Shown one piece after another: positions 1-9,023 of a DNA stretch of 63,230 bases. The DNA lies in contig JAGHYV010000016.1 in assembly GCA_017743475.1 (NCBI GenBank), forward strand, positions 1 to 63,230. The letters run 5' to 3'. The DNA comes from Roseiflexus sp. (GTDB lineage: Bacteria; Chloroflexota; Chloroflexia; Chloroflexales; Roseiflexaceae). Each line of letters begins with the position of its first letter. Position 1 is the stretch's first letter. Made by a program: the position numbers and the translations under genes. A model generated the notes under the pieces. The model was given only the letters and a program-made list of their open reading frames with translations. It had not been told where the DNA came from and did no database searches.

Positions 1-457
1 TCGATTGAAACGCAAAAAGTATTCAGAAAATCAAGATGAACCTTGATAAAGTCTAATGTATAGTAGAGAGATCCTTACCGACACCCCACACGATTCAGAT
101 GCGCAACGTCGCCCTTTATTCAATTCTGGTAGAATATGTTGCGCGTTTTTCCGGTGTGCGTTCACCATCCGAGCTGGCTGCCATGAAGCGCGGGCAGGAC
201 GCTCTCACGGCGCAATCGAAGGCAAGATGCTCGCGCTCTCGCAATGGATCACATCGTTGCATGCAGGCGAGACCCCCGCACTCCCAGGCGTTGCAGCGAC
301 GCGCACCGTTCCAGCACGCTAGAATGTATTCTGATCATCAAGATTTGATACCAGGTGCGTCAACTGCTCCGATGACCATGATGAGTCTACCGAAGCCACA
401 TCACCTGATAAGTTGTGTAACGGTGTGTTGATTGCAGAAGAAAGCGCCGGTGCAATC
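1..457. other. Left-edge stretch without a convincing gene
   Basis: Several short overlapping reading frames run through this stretch on both strands, but none has a ribosome binding site, recognisable domain or plausible composition. The DNA holds GC-rich segments of the kind that recur between genes of this genome. I see no RNA gene and no clear promoter. The downstream end of the minus-strand EI24 gene lies at its right border. Confidence 0.6.
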
Positions 458-1207
458 TTATGCGCCGCAATGATCGGCGCTCCAGTCGCAGTAGAAGAGG
501 GTGCCAGCAGTAATGCAAAGTGGGACAGCGAACAGATTGAAGAAGGGAATACTGACCAGCCCCAGACAGACCAGGCCAAACCCGGCAGTGGCAGGCAAGC
601 CCCGCCGGATGAATCTCAGTTTCTCGCGAAACCGCAACCGCCGCCGTTCGAGCGGCGGGTCAAAGAAGTCGAGGCACGAAATGGTTGCACCAAGCGCAAT
701 GCTGCCCGCCGTCGCCAGCACTGTACCAATGCCCGGTATCAGGTTCAGGAGCAGGGTTGGCGCGCCAATGATCAGCGCCAGTATCAACTTCTTGAGCTCA
801 AACAGGATCGCGCGGGCAATATCGCGCGTCACATTGCCCACCGTTGGCGGCGGAGCATCGAAAGCGACACCGGTGCAGTACTCTTCGAGCCGTTCTGACA
901 GACGGCTGTAGAATGGCGACCCGATGATGACTCCAAAACGCACTAGCAGGTATCCGGTCGCGATCAGGAGCGCGACAACCAGCAACGCACGCAACAGCCA
1001 GGCGATCACCATTCCCCATTCGGGCAGACTGGCGATCAATGCATCGATGCTGCGAAATCCGGCAAAAAGCAAACTAGCGTACAGGGTTGCACCAATCAAC
1101 ACATTCAGCAGAACGGGAACGATGATGTACTTCCATAGTGCCGGATGACGGCTGAGCACACCTAAAGCGCGCAGTGGGTACGAAGCACCGGTAAAAAACG
1201 TTGTCAT
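458..1207 (-). CDS. EI24/CysZ-like integral membrane protein
   Basis: The 249-residue product has the EI24 (CysZ-like) layout: several long hydrophobic segments, a loop with SPFYSRLSERLEEY, a second hydrophobic block with LNLIPGIGTVLA, and a basic stretch (RFREKLRFIRRG) before the last membrane helices. CysZ family members move sulfate or act as small membrane channels in other bacteria; the substrate here is unknown and no cysteine genes are adjacent. The frame stays open further upstream, but those 27 codons are a translated heptamer repeat, so I start at the ATG at 1207 (MTTFFTG). No Shine-Dalgarno precedes it. A terminator lies between this gene and the upstream Trm112-like gene, so it probably has its own promoter, which would have to sit in or near the repeat. 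Confidence 0.8.
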   Translation of the reverse strand: MTTFFTGASYPLRALGVLSRHPALWKYIIVPVLLNVLIGATLYASLLFAGFRSIDALIASLPEWGMVIAWLLRALLVVALLIATGYLLVRFGVIIGSPFYSRLSERLEEYCTGVAFDAPPPTVGNVTRDIARAILFELKKLILALIIGAPTLLLNLIPGIGTVLATAGSIALGATISCLDFFDPPLERRRLRFREKLRFIRRGLPATAGFGLVCLGLVSIPFFNLFAVPLCITAGTLFYCDWSADHCGA

Positions 1208-1210
1208 TGC

Positions 1211-1286
1211 TGAGAACTGAGAACCGAGGACTAAGAACTGAGAACTAAGAGCCAGGAATGAGAACCGAGAGCTAAGAACCGAGAAC
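1211..1286. repeat. Heptamer repeat array (GTTCTCA type) touching a start codon
   Basis: Read on the minus strand, the DNA is about eleven copies of a 7-base unit of the form GTTCTCA / GTTCTTA / GTTCTCG, with one copy a base short. The array ends three bases before the ATG of the EI24 gene. Similar arrays lie at 19437-19485 and 33410-33458. Confidence 0.9.
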
Positions 1287-1290
1287 AAAA

Positions 1291-1334
1291 CCAGAGAGCC
1301 GGGAAGGGAGACTGCTGTTCCCTGCGCTCTCTGG
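1291..1334 (-). terminator. Intrinsic terminator downstream of the Trm112-like gene
   Basis: CCAGAGAGC (1291-1299) pairs perfectly with GCTCTCTGG (1326-1334), with an inner GGGAA/TTCCC stem. On the minus strand the hairpin is followed by TTTTGTTCT. It closes the minus-strand unit that ends with the Trm112-like gene. Confidence 0.75.
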
Positions 1335-1369
1335 CGTCTGGAAGACGATACCGAACAGTTCGGTCAGCG

Positions 1370-1729
1370 TTACTCCTGCCTGATGATCAGGCTCTCGTCG
1401 CGGTTCTTCTCTCCCTCTTCAAGTAGCATGATCGGAATGCCATCCTCGATCGGGTAGCGATACCCGTTGCGGCGGTTGACCAGCCACTCCTTTCCTTCGC
1501 TGTCTTTCATCAACTCGACCGGTCCCTTATCGCCTGGATCGGCAAGAATCGCCAGCAATTCCGGGCTGATGCTGCGCGGCTCGCTACTTGACGATGACGA
1601 TGACTGTGGTTGCGGATTGGATCCCAGATCGAACACGCTGTCTTCACGATACTGGCGAACGGCGCGGTAGATGATCACTCCCAACGCAATCAGTGCCGCC
1701 ACGCCAAGGAGACGAAGGATAAGTTTCAT
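1370..1729 (-). CDS. Membrane-anchored Trm112/UPF0434-like protein
   Basis: The 119-residue protein begins with one membrane helix (about residues 4-22), then a Ser-rich linker, then a Trm112-like fold (about 55-110) with LLAILADP, KEWLVNRRNGYRYPIEDG and IPIMLLEE. Family members often carry a zinc-binding CPxC pair; here the position reads ADPG, so metal binding is lost. Trm112 proteins serve as activating partners of methyltransferases, but a membrane-tethered, cysteine-free version could have another role. The start at 1729 is chosen because GGAGGT lies just upstream at proper spacing; the frame is open 25 codons further without support. It sits 75 bp downstream of the metallophosphoesterase gene, probably in one transcript. 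Confidence 0.75.
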   Translation of the reverse strand: MKLILRLLGVAALIALGVIIYRAVRQYREDSVFDLGSNPQPQSSSSSSSEPRSISPELLAILADPGDKGPVELMKDSEGKEWLVNRRNGYRYPIEDGIPIMLLEEGEKNRDESLIIRQE

Positions 1730-1803
1730 GGTGATAACCTCCTCAGTTCCAGATACCCGGTTCCTGATACAACGAACACTGGCTTCCAAAGAACTACGTT
1801 CCA

Positions 1804-3186
1804 TTATACCGGGTCTTCGACCTTTTCCAACAGCGATGCATGCTCATCGCGCCAGAGATGTGGGAGCCTGCCTGCCTCCTGCCATACCAGCAAGCGCCAT
1901 TCAGGCGGCGCTCCCTTCACCGGGTATGTTATTTCAAGATAAGGGAAGCGCTGCTGCTGACGCCGCGACGCAGCAACATCGACAATCACATCGATCCAGG
2001 TGCCGGTGTTGATATACGTCTGTCGCTCATTCAACGGTACGATCTGTGCCAGGTGCGTATGCCCGCAGATAAAGAGGCTGACTGATCGACGGCGTGGATC
2101 GTGCGCGACACGTGCCATGCCGCGGATCGAGGCGTTCCGAAATGCGCGAATGGACTGACACATCTGCTGTTCGGCAGCGCGCTGAAATGCTGCTTCGGAA
2201 AAGACGCCGGATTGCCGGCGAACACCTGCAGCACGTGCCAGAAGTGTCGCCGCCAGCGTCATCTGATGGTATGCCGGTTTCCACGATAGACGCGGTGAAA
2301 CGCGCCCGCTGTCGCCATGATCGACAACATATGTGGTGTTGCGGATCAGAACGTTAATCAGCAACACCAATCCGCGTGCAACCAGGCGACGTGTAGCGCG
2401 ATTGCGTAATGTCGGTAGAGAGAGAGCATACCAGAAAATTGCTGACAGCGGCTTGATATTGTCAACCAAGGTTGCAATATCAACCGGTTCATCCTCCAGC
2501 AGGTTGATCGCCTCACGGATCAGGCGTGTGCCAAACACAACTTCGAACGGCTCACAAATGCCGTCGAAGTGGACAAATCGATTCCATCGGTCAAATTGGT
2601 TGCCATGCACCAGAAAGATACCGTCGCCCTCGTAGCGCACGCCAAACCGCAGGCGCGGATCATTGGGCTCCAGCCCAAGTGCCTGACGCAGCACCTGTTT
2701 GGCGCTGGCGTAGTGTAACTCGAAATCGTGGTTGCCGATAAGCACGGTCACTTGATTGTCGCGCCGTGCAAGAAAAGTGCGCAATGCAGCAACCGGCGCC
2801 GCATGCGCCTGCAGGATTGTTTCAAGGCGACGCGCTGCTGCGCGTGACGACCATTCAAGATCGGGGACATCTGGCAGACAAACCTGCAAGAATTCGAAGG
2901 TGTCACCTGCCAGGATCAACTCGGTCGGTTCCGGATCGGTAGCGTAATGATGCAGCAAGGCTGCGAGTTCGGCATCGGCAGTGAAATCATCAAGGCGGTC
3001 GCCCGCGCCAAGGTGCAGATCGCTCAGCACTAGCCGACGCATCCCGACCTGAATGTCGTTTACTTCGATTGGTGGCGTCGTTTCTGTGGTCGGGTGCAGA
3101 CGTATCGGATGCAGGCGCCGCTGTAGAACTGGTAAAAGAATCACGCTGGCAAGCGCCAGCGGCAGCAGGCGAAGGGTTTGCACCAT
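1804..3186 (-). CDS. Membrane-anchored metallophosphoesterase
   Basis: This 460-residue protein has an N-terminal hydrophobic anchor (about residues 5-21) followed by a calcineurin-like phosphoesterase domain. All metal-ligand blocks are visible: SDLHLG (D56, H58), AGDTFEF (D95), GNHD (151-154), VHGNQFD and the C-terminal GHTH. The long middle segment and the metal set resemble the UDP-2,3-diacylglucosamine hydrolase-like branch of the superfamily, but the substrate cannot be read from sequence. It starts eight bases after the trpF stop, so the two are probably cotranscribed. The anchor places the catalytic domain at the membrane. Confidence 0.85.
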   Translation of the reverse strand: MVQTLRLLPLALASVILLPVLQRRLHPIRLHPTTETTPPIEVNDIQVGMRRLVLSDLHLGAGDRLDDFTADAELAALLHHYATDPEPTELILAGDTFEFLQVCLPDVPDLEWSSRAAARRLETILQAHAAPVAALRTFLARRDNQVTVLIGNHDFELHYASAKQVLRQALGLEPNDPRLRFGVRYEGDGIFLVHGNQFDRWNRFVHFDGICEPFEVVFGTRLIREAINLLEDEPVDIATLVDNIKPLSAIFWYALSLPTLRNRATRRLVARGLVLLINVLIRNTTYVVDHGDSGRVSPRLSWKPAYHQMTLAATLLARAAGVRRQSGVFSEAAFQRAAEQQMCQSIRAFRNASIRGMARVAHDPRRRSVSLFICGHTHLAQIVPLNERQTYINTGTWIDVIVDVAASRRQQQRFPYLEITYPVKGAPPEWRLLVWQEAGRLPHLWRDEHASLLEKVEDPV

Positions 3187-3194
3187 AGTGTTTA

Positions 3195-3857
3195 CTAGAC
3201 AGCGGCGCGCGCGGCTGCAACGAATGCGCGTATCTTCTGGTGGTCCTTCACGCCATTGCTTTCGACACCACTGCTAACATCGACACCCCAAGGACGGACG
3301 CGCTGAATGGCTGCAGCAACATTCTCAGGCGTCAGACCACCAGCCAGTAACAGCGGTCGCTGCCGCGCCAGGTCAGCAGCGCGATCCCAATCGGCAACCA
3401 CGCCAGCGCCGCCGTAACTGCCAGGCACGTGCGCATCGACCAGCAAGCGCACATGCGCCCACTCCTCGTTCAACCAGTCGCGCTCGTGCGCAGAGTTGTC
3501 GAAGCGAATTGCCTTAATAACCAGAAATGGCGCGAGATCTGTGGCGTATGCAACCGGCTCATCACCGCTCAGCTGAATGCCATCAAGACTACACAACGCT
3601 GCGATCTCACGAATGCGCGTCACATCTTCGTTGACGAACACGCCGATCAGGGAAACCAGACGGCGACGATCGTCAGCGGCGGCGCGCACTGCTTCTGCGA
3701 TCACGGCAGCATCAGCAGGATCGATCCGGCGACGCGACGGCGCAAAGACCAATCCGATCATATCAGCGCCAGCATCGACCGCCGTCAATGCATGGTCGCA
3801 TGTGCGTACACCACAAATTTTGACGTTGATCATCGCATACCCGAAGTACGAAATCAT
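3195..3857 (-). CDS. trpF: Phosphoribosylanthranilate isomerase
   Basis: TrpF performs the Amadori rearrangement of phosphoribosylanthranilate in tryptophan synthesis. The product shows the family hallmarks on a TIM barrel: the catalytic cysteine in KICGVRT, GADMIGLVFAPSRRRI, a barrel strand ending in LLVDAHVPGSYGGAG, LLAGGLTPENV and GVDVSSGVESNGVKD. The first ATG overlaps the stop codon of the NYN gene as ATGA, which favours translational coupling. A second ATG at 3833 (MINVKICG) gives the usual family length and could be the true start. No other trp gene is in the window. Confidence 0.95.
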   Translation of the reverse strand: MISYFGYAMINVKICGVRTCDHALTAVDAGADMIGLVFAPSRRRIDPADAAVIAEAVRAAADDRRRLVSLIGVFVNEDVTRIREIAALCSLDGIQLSGDEPVAYATDLAPFLVIKAIRFDNSAHERDWLNEEWAHVRLLVDAHVPGSYGGAGVVADWDRAADLARQRPLLLAGGLTPENVAAAIQRVRPWGVDVSSGVESNGVKDHQKIRAFVAAARAAV

Positions 3858-6238
3858 GCCACCGACGTATCTTCGGTCACCTCACGACCCTGCTGCTCGA
3901 CCGCTTTTCGACGGCGTGGAGCGCGCGGCGTTGCATCTGCCGCTTCGGTAGCAGTTTTCCGCCGCGAACGCCTGGGTGACGACTCCGTCGCAACATCTGC
4001 TGCACTTGTGTCCGCCTGGACATTCACCGATCCATCGTTAGTTTCCGTCTTCACACGTGACACACGCCGGCGACGTGGTTTGGGTTGTTCCTCAACAGTT
4101 GTAACAGTCGGAGCGCCTTCACCAGCTTCGGTCTCCTGTACCGTTACCGCACTCTCTGCTATCGTCGTCATCAGCGCTTCAGCAACACCTGTCGCGCTCA
4201 CATCCTCCTCAGCACCCGCTGCCGTCGCCATCGTCGCTGCTGGCGCTGCCGCGAACCCGGACGCCTCTCCTTCCGGCGTGCTAACGCGCTCCTCCTCAGC
4301 ACCCGTTGCCATCGCTGTTGTCGCTGCTGGCGCTGCCACGAACCCAGACGCCTCTCCTTCTGACATTCTGGCATGCTCCTCTTCAGTGCCAGTTGCCGCT
4401 GCCATCGTCGCTGCTGGCGCTGCTGCGAACCCGGACGCCTCTCCTTCCGGCGCAAAAACGACCCCGGTTTCAACTGCATACGCAACGACCGAGACCTCAG
4501 AAAGCGGATTGGGCATGGCATCGGATGGTCGTTCCGCATGTTCGAGTGACTCCTGAGGCACAAGGTGATACACAATACGGGCGCCTTTCCCGCTGCGGCG
4601 GAGCATGCCGCTATTGATTGCCTGCTTGATCAGTGAGCGCAGCTCCTCATTAGTGCGGAAGATGCCAGCCTTGTTGCGCGCCTCACGCAGCAGATCATGG
4701 ATCTGCGCAAATGTCAGCGGACGACCGGCTGCTGCCACCACATCGCGCAGCATCTGCCATTCAGCCTCTGTAAAGGGGCGCGCTTCCGCACTGCGCGCAA
4801 CCGTGTCACTAACCGGCGGCTCGACTGACTCAAACGGCTCTGGTGGTTCGACTGGCGTATCGACGATAATCATCTGATCTGCGAGATCAGGCGCTTCTAG
4901 CTGCAGATCGCGTTCTGGTTCTTCTTCCAGATCGGGCAGTTCGTCGAACGTTGACGACGTATCGGGCGCCAGCATATCGAAAGAAGCGAGCGCCTCCTGT
5001 CGTTCACGCTCGGCTTCCAGGCGGTCGAGCAGTTCCTCGAACATCTCATCTGATGGCGCTTCTTGACCATTTGCCACCTCGTGCAGCGCCTCGTTCATCA
5101 GCTCGTCGTCCACGTCACCAGTCAACCCGACGTTCTGTGACGGAGCAACGGACGTTTCGGCGACCTGGGGGCGCGTGGTGCTACCGCGTCGACGACGGCG
5201 ACGGCGACTCGTCGAGACCGGACGACCATCAATATGTGCATCGACGTTGATCGGCGTTTCAGGTGTGCTGACCGGCGGCTCCTCTTTGAGATCCTGCGCG
5301 AATTGCGAGAGTTTGTACGGGTCCTCGCCTGGCAGGAATACTTCGACGATTGTACCGCTGGTGAAGACCTGCACTTTGCCACGCCGTTCCGCTTCGAGTG
5401 CAAAATCTTTGAATTTTGCAAACGGTCTGCCGTTCGAGTCGCGGTATTTGCTCTCTTTGAACTCGCCGCCCATCAACTCCTTCATCACCAGTTTGAGCGA
5501 TCCAAAGGAGCAGACATACCCGCGTTCGCGCGCGAGATGCACCGCCTGCACCAGCATATCGTAGATATCGGGTTCCTCGCGGGCAGGTTCGGGTGCTGGC
5601 GATTGTGCACGCTCTGCTGGTTGAGATTCAGCACGCTGACGCGGCGCTGGCGCAGGCTCTTCCACATCAAAGACATCGCGCCCCCGCTCAGCCATGCGAA
5701 TACGTGGAATGTCGGCTTGCAGCGGTTGCGGCTTTTTGCCCAGCAACTGCTCGTAGAAGATGAACTCATCGGCGCTCTGCGCCAGATGCCCGGAAGCGGC
5801 ACCGCCTACGCCAATAATGATCACTTCCTTGCCGTGCTGACGAATGGCATTCACCAGCGGAATAAAATCGCGATCACCCGTCGCGAGCACGAATTTGGCG
5901 ATATTCGGATTAGTATACAGAGTTTTCATCGCGTCGATACAAAGGTTCATATCGACGCTGTTCTTGATAGCGCGTCCCGTGCGGCCCAGATCGCGATCGT
6001 AGTAGTACGTCGGTACATACATCGGCTCAATGCCGTTAGCGTACAACGCGCTGGTAACGCGCGGATACCGGTACCAGTCGGCATAGGCGCGCGCGATCAC
6101 CACCCGGCCCAGGTCCGCGACGCGATCCATAATAATTTCGAAGTTCGGGTTGACGTCGAGCTTGTCGCGAACGCTAACGTAGACATTCTCGAAGTCAATA
6201 AACAAAGCGACATCGAGACGCGAATTGTCAGTAGCCAT
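3854..6238 (-). CDS. NYN-domain RNase-like protein with LOTUS/OST-HTH domain
   Basis: The 794-residue protein starts with an NYN (PIN-like) domain: LFIDFENVYVSV at the N-terminus, then SVDMNLCIDAM, FVLATGDRDFIPLV and a final acidic position in SADEF, matching the acidic metal-binding set of LabA/NYN nucleases. A LOTUS/OST-HTH-like module follows (about residues 220-310, GYVCSFGSLKLVMKE), then a long acidic, disordered stretch, a second winged-helix-like module (AEWQMLRDVVAAAGRPLTF), three 29-residue repeats and a basic RRRR-rich tail. RNA binding and cleavage are inferred. I start at the ATG at 6238 because AGGAGA lies upstream and homology begins there; 94 more codons are open upstream but Cys-rich and unlike protein. 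Confidence 0.85.
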   Translation of the reverse strand: MATDNSRLDVALFIDFENVYVSVRDKLDVNPNFEIIMDRVADLGRVVIARAYADWYRYPRVTSALYANGIEPMYVPTYYYDRDLGRTGRAIKNSVDMNLCIDAMKTLYTNPNIAKFVLATGDRDFIPLVNAIRQHGKEVIIIGVGGAASGHLAQSADEFIFYEQLLGKKPQPLQADIPRIRMAERGRDVFDVEEPAPAPRQRAESQPAERAQSPAPEPAREEPDIYDMLVQAVHLARERGYVCSFGSLKLVMKELMGGEFKESKYRDSNGRPFAKFKDFALEAERRGKVQVFTSGTIVEVFLPGEDPYKLSQFAQDLKEEPPVSTPETPINVDAHIDGRPVSTSRRRRRRRGSTTRPQVAETSVAPSQNVGLTGDVDDELMNEALHEVANGQEAPSDEMFEELLDRLEAERERQEALASFDMLAPDTSSTFDELPDLEEEPERDLQLEAPDLADQMIIVDTPVEPPEPFESVEPPVSDTVARSAEARPFTEAEWQMLRDVVAAAGRPLTFAQIHDLLREARNKAGIFRTNEELRSLIKQAINSGMLRRSGKGARIVYHLVPQESLEHAERPSDAMPNPLSEVSVVAYAVETGVVFAPEGEASGFAAAPAATMAAATGTEEEHARMSEGEASGFVAAPAATTAMATGAEEERVSTPEGEASGFAAAPAATMATAAGAEEDVSATGVAEALMTTIAESAVTVQETEAGEGAPTVTTVEEQPKPRRRRVSRVKTETNDGSVNVQADTSAADVATESSPRRSRRKTATEAADATPRAPRRRKAVEQQGREVTEDTSVA
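4211..4471. repeat. Three 87-bp tandem repeats inside the NYN gene
   Basis: The unit starts at 4211, 4298 and 4385, exactly 87 bp apart, and encodes a 29-residue unit beginning EGEASGF and rich in Ala/Thr/Met. The copies differ by a few substitutions, and the reading frame is preserved. This is a likely site of copy-number change between strains. Confidence 0.9.
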
Positions 6239-6771
6239 GGGTCGTTCAATCTTCTCCTGATTTGTGAGGTCGGCAAGCATCGACTCCACAAAACAGACGC
6301 AAGCCAGGCGCCTTCCACAGCAGGGCGCCAAAACGTTCCATTGCGTCAGGCGCAGACGCGCGACAGCATCGATCGGCGAAGCACCTGTATACAGAGTGTT
6401 ACGCTTCTGGTTGCAATGCCATCGCGCATCATCTGCTGTTGGAGAGCCAGAGCCTGCGAACGTACGGCAACAATCTGCGGCATCGATAGTACACCAGACT
6501 GAGCAGTCATTGCTGAACAACCGCTCGTTCTATCCAAAAGAAAGAACTGCCATAGTCGCTTTTGAAATCATTGCGTCGTTCGAGGAGCCGATCACTTGTC
6601 AACGTGCAAACAGATAACCATACTTGAGACAGGCACAGGTATTGGCTTCCAACGCCTGACTCTCCGTTATACTCTAACTATAGCATTGCCGCAACTAAAG
6701 CGCAACCGCTCGCGCCGCCCAATGAGGGCGCATGTGTATGAGCCTTGCATTTTGTGACAGGTGCGTCCCAA
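6239..6771. other. Long leader region upstream of the NYN gene
   Basis: No gene is supported here. The stretch lies between the photolyase stop and the NYN start, both on the minus strand. It contains a good minus-strand promoter at 6666-6694, which would give an untranslated leader of about 420 nt. I could not identify a known riboswitch in it. Confidence 0.5.
6666..6694 (-). promoter_or_regulatory. Sigma70-type promoter for the NYN-trpF unit
   Basis: On the minus strand TTGCGG (6689-6694) and TATAAC (6666-6671) are separated by 17 bases. It is the only good match found upstream of the NYN gene. Confidence 0.5.
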
Positions 6772-8247
6772 TCAGCGAGAAGATACGGCGCGATAGAGCG
6801 CAAGCGCACGCACCCGCCGTTCAGCATGGTCTACAACCGGCGCCGGGTAGTCCCGCCCAATAATCACGCCGCAACGCTGCTGTTCGGCATACGGCATTGT
6901 CCAGGGCGCATGAATGTAGCGGTCTGGAACCGCTTCCAGTTCTGGCAGATAACGCCGCACATACGCACCCTTTGGATCGAACGTTTGCCCCTGACTGACA
7001 GGATTGAAGATGCGGAAGTAGGGTTGTGCGTCGGTACCGGTTCCTGCGCTCCACTGCCATCCGCCGTTGTTGGCAGCGTGATCGCCATCAACCAGTTGTT
7101 GCATGAAATAGTGTTCGCCCCAGCGCCAGTCGATTAGCAGGTCTTTCGTTAGAAACGACGCCACGATCATGCGCGCCCGGTTATGCATCCAGGCTTCCTG
7201 GTTTAACTGACGCATTGCAGCATCGACAACCGGGTAGCCAGTGCGTCCTTCTTTCCAGGCATCGAACAGGGCGGGGTCATTTTCCCACTCCAGGGCGTTG
7301 TACTGCGGCTTGAACGCGCTGTGCAACACATGCGGATGATGCCAGAGAATCTGGTAGTAGAAGTCCCGCCAGGCAAGTTCGCCGATCCAGGTTTCGATTG
7401 ACCTGGTGAGCATCGTGGCGCGTTCGGCGTCCTGTTCTTCACCCGCCCGATCGAGGAGGTTCAATGCAGCGCGCAAGGCGGCGCGCGGTGCAACGCAACC
7501 GAATCGTAGATAGGGGGACAAACGCGAGGTTGCTGGTTCAGCCAGAAGGTTGCGTCTATCAGCATACCCTGCGATTCCGTAAGTGGCGTGCGGATCGAGG
7601 AACGCTGCCAGGCGCGCAGTTCCAGCCGTTTCACCGCCAGCTGGGATCTGCTGTATGACTGACATGTTGGGATCAGGATTATCGGGAATGGGAAGATCCG
7701 CCACACCATCGGGAACCGGTTGCAACACCGGCGGCTTGTACGCACGCAACACATCGTCGCGGCGCTGTTCCACCAGCGCGCGCCAGCGCCGCCAGTACGG
7801 CGTGTAGACGGTGTACGGTCGTCCGTCATCGGTGCGCACGTCGTCAGGTTCCATAATGACAGCGTCGGCGGCAATGAGCGTTGCGACGTTCAGATCGCGC
7901 AGCATTGCCTCAATATGCTGATCGCGCTGGCGCGCAAACGGGGTGTAGTCGCGGTTCCACGAGACACCGACAGCGCCTGTCGCACGCACCAGATCGCGCA
8001 GTACATCGGATGGTCGTCCACGTCGCACCACCAGGCGACTGCCGCGCGCGCGCAGGCTGGCGTCGAGGTCGCGCAGCGCTGCGATCATGAACGCCACACG
8101 CGCCGCCCCGGTGCGCGGCGCGCGCAGGATGGCGTCATCGAGAATGAACAACGGAATGACTCGCCCGCCACTGCGGGCAGCCGCACCGGAGAGCGCCGGA
8201 TTGTCGCGCAGGCGCAGGTCGCGGCGAAACCAGTGAATCCACAGCAT
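6772..8247 (-). CDS. phr: Deoxyribodipyrimidine photo-lyase (cryptochrome/photolyase family)
   Basis: The 491-residue product is a full-length class I photolyase: an N-terminal antenna-binding domain beginning with LWIHWFRRDLRLRDN and a C-terminal FAD domain with GELAWRDFYYQILWHHP, AAMRQLNQEAWMHNRARM, DWRWGEHYFMQQLVDGD, NNGGWQWSAGTGTD and RIFNP. These are the conserved FAD- and DNA-binding blocks of CPD photolyases. It would repair UV pyrimidine dimers with light, a sensible function in a mat-dwelling phototroph. The antenna chromophore cannot be told from sequence. The ATG at 8247 gives the expected N-terminus, although its ribosome binding site is weak. Confidence 0.93.
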   Translation of the reverse strand: MLWIHWFRRDLRLRDNPALSGAAARSGGRVIPLFILDDAILRAPRTGAARVAFMIAALRDLDASLRARGSRLVVRRGRPSDVLRDLVRATGAVGVSWNRDYTPFARQRDQHIEAMLRDLNVATLIAADAVIMEPDDVRTDDGRPYTVYTPYWRRWRALVEQRRDDVLRAYKPPVLQPVPDGVADLPIPDNPDPNMSVIQQIPAGGETAGTARLAAFLDPHATYGIAGYADRRNLLAEPATSRLSPYLRFGCVAPRAALRAALNLLDRAGEEQDAERATMLTRSIETWIGELAWRDFYYQILWHHPHVLHSAFKPQYNALEWENDPALFDAWKEGRTGYPVVDAAMRQLNQEAWMHNRARMIVASFLTKDLLIDWRWGEHYFMQQLVDGDHAANNGGWQWSAGTGTDAQPYFRIFNPVSQGQTFDPKGAYVRRYLPELEAVPDRYIHAPWTMPYAEQQRCGVIIGRDYPAPVVDHAERRVRALALYRAVSSR

Positions 8248-8381
8248 ATACTTACCGTTAGCGCTTCACCCGCATCCTGCTCAGGATGCGCAGGCATCGG
8301 CGCCTGCGAACAGTATCCTCACGTAATCATACTGCGGACTTCGAGATTCCTGAAATGCGATTGTTTGGGGTTTTGGCACTC

Positions 8382-8702
8382 TCATGGCTCCTCAGGCGGC
8401 ACCAGCGGCTCGACCATCTCGATCAACGCTGGCACATCGTGTTGAACAATCTCCCATATTCTCATCAGATCGAGGTACAAATAATTGTGGGCGATCCAAT
8501 GGCGCAGGCCAATGATCTGAGACCAGGGGATCTGGGGATGTGCGGCTCCTGTCTCATCAGACACCTTGCGCGCTGCTTCACTAATGTTCTCCAGAGCTTT
8601 GGCGATAGCGTGTTGGTGCAGGGAACTCCGCTGGAACTCTTCCCAGGTCAGTCCCTCACTGAACTGACGGACGTCTCGAGAGGCGATCAGCATATCGAGC
8701 AA
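8382..8702 (-). CDS. HepT-like HEPN toxin
   Basis: The 106-residue protein belongs to the HEPN/DUF86 HepT family. Its diagnostic RX4HXY motif is intact as RHWIAHNY, following GLRHW. In characterised HepT/MntA systems this toxin is silenced by polyAMPylation of the motif tyrosine by the nucleotidyltransferase partner. The partner gene lies ten bases upstream on the same strand, but carries a frameshift near its start. If the antitoxin is dead, the toxin must be weakly expressed, inactive for another reason, or controlled by another MntA. Confidence 0.85.
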   Translation of the reverse strand: MLDMLIASRDVRQFSEGLTWEEFQRSSLHQHAIAKALENISEAARKVSDETGAAHPQIPWSQIIGLRHWIAHNYLYLDLMRIWEIVQHDVPALIEMVEPLVPPEEP

Positions 8703-8712
8703 AAGCGATGCG

Positions 8713-9023
8713 TCACGCCAGATAGATACGCTCCAGATGACTCAGGATGTGTTTGCGGCGAATGTAGTTCCTGCTCTGCTCGACCAGACACCGTTCGACC
8801 AGGTCTACCTTGCGACCAAACAGGGACTCCAGTTCGCGGGTCATCTCCAACTGGTGATGAAACCCCCAGCAGGAGTCTGGCTCAAAGGTGACCAACACAT
8901 CTACATCGCTGTCGGGGCGGAAGTCCTCGCGCAACGCTGAACCAAAGATGGCGAACTCCTTATACGCCAGCGGCGACAAAAGTCGGCAATCGCTTCATGT
9001 GGCAGATCAATGCGCAGAGCCAT
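8713..9023 (-). pseudogene. MntA-type nucleotidyltransferase antitoxin, frameshifted near its N-terminus
   Basis: The ancestral gene starts at the ATG at 9023, preceded by AGAGGTG, and reads [21 protein letters not shown] before the frame is lost at about 8957. The rest of the family sequence continues in another frame: [19 protein letters not shown] with the GSX10DXD catalytic motif intact, then an ordinary C-terminus. The junction reads ATAAGGAG where ATAAAGGAG would restore the frame, so one A is missing. A shorter product from a TTG at 8979 is possible, but it lacks the first helix and has no ribosome binding site. A sequencing error at this A run must be excluded. Confidence 0.75.

Noticed and set aside
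99-431. Overlapping frames of 88 and 110 codons at the left edge
   Set aside because: Basic, Cys-rich and without ribosome binding site or homology; typical shadows of GC-rich DNA.
1208-1288. N-terminal extension of the EI24-like protein
   Set aside because: The 27 codons are a translated heptamer array (FSVLSS.., SSQFLVLGSQF) and not a signal peptide or conserved helix.
5234-6502. Open frame of 422 codons on the plus strand
   Set aside because: It lies opposite the NYN gene, whose domains are clear. The antisense frame is Arg/His-rich and has no domain; it is a result of codon bias.
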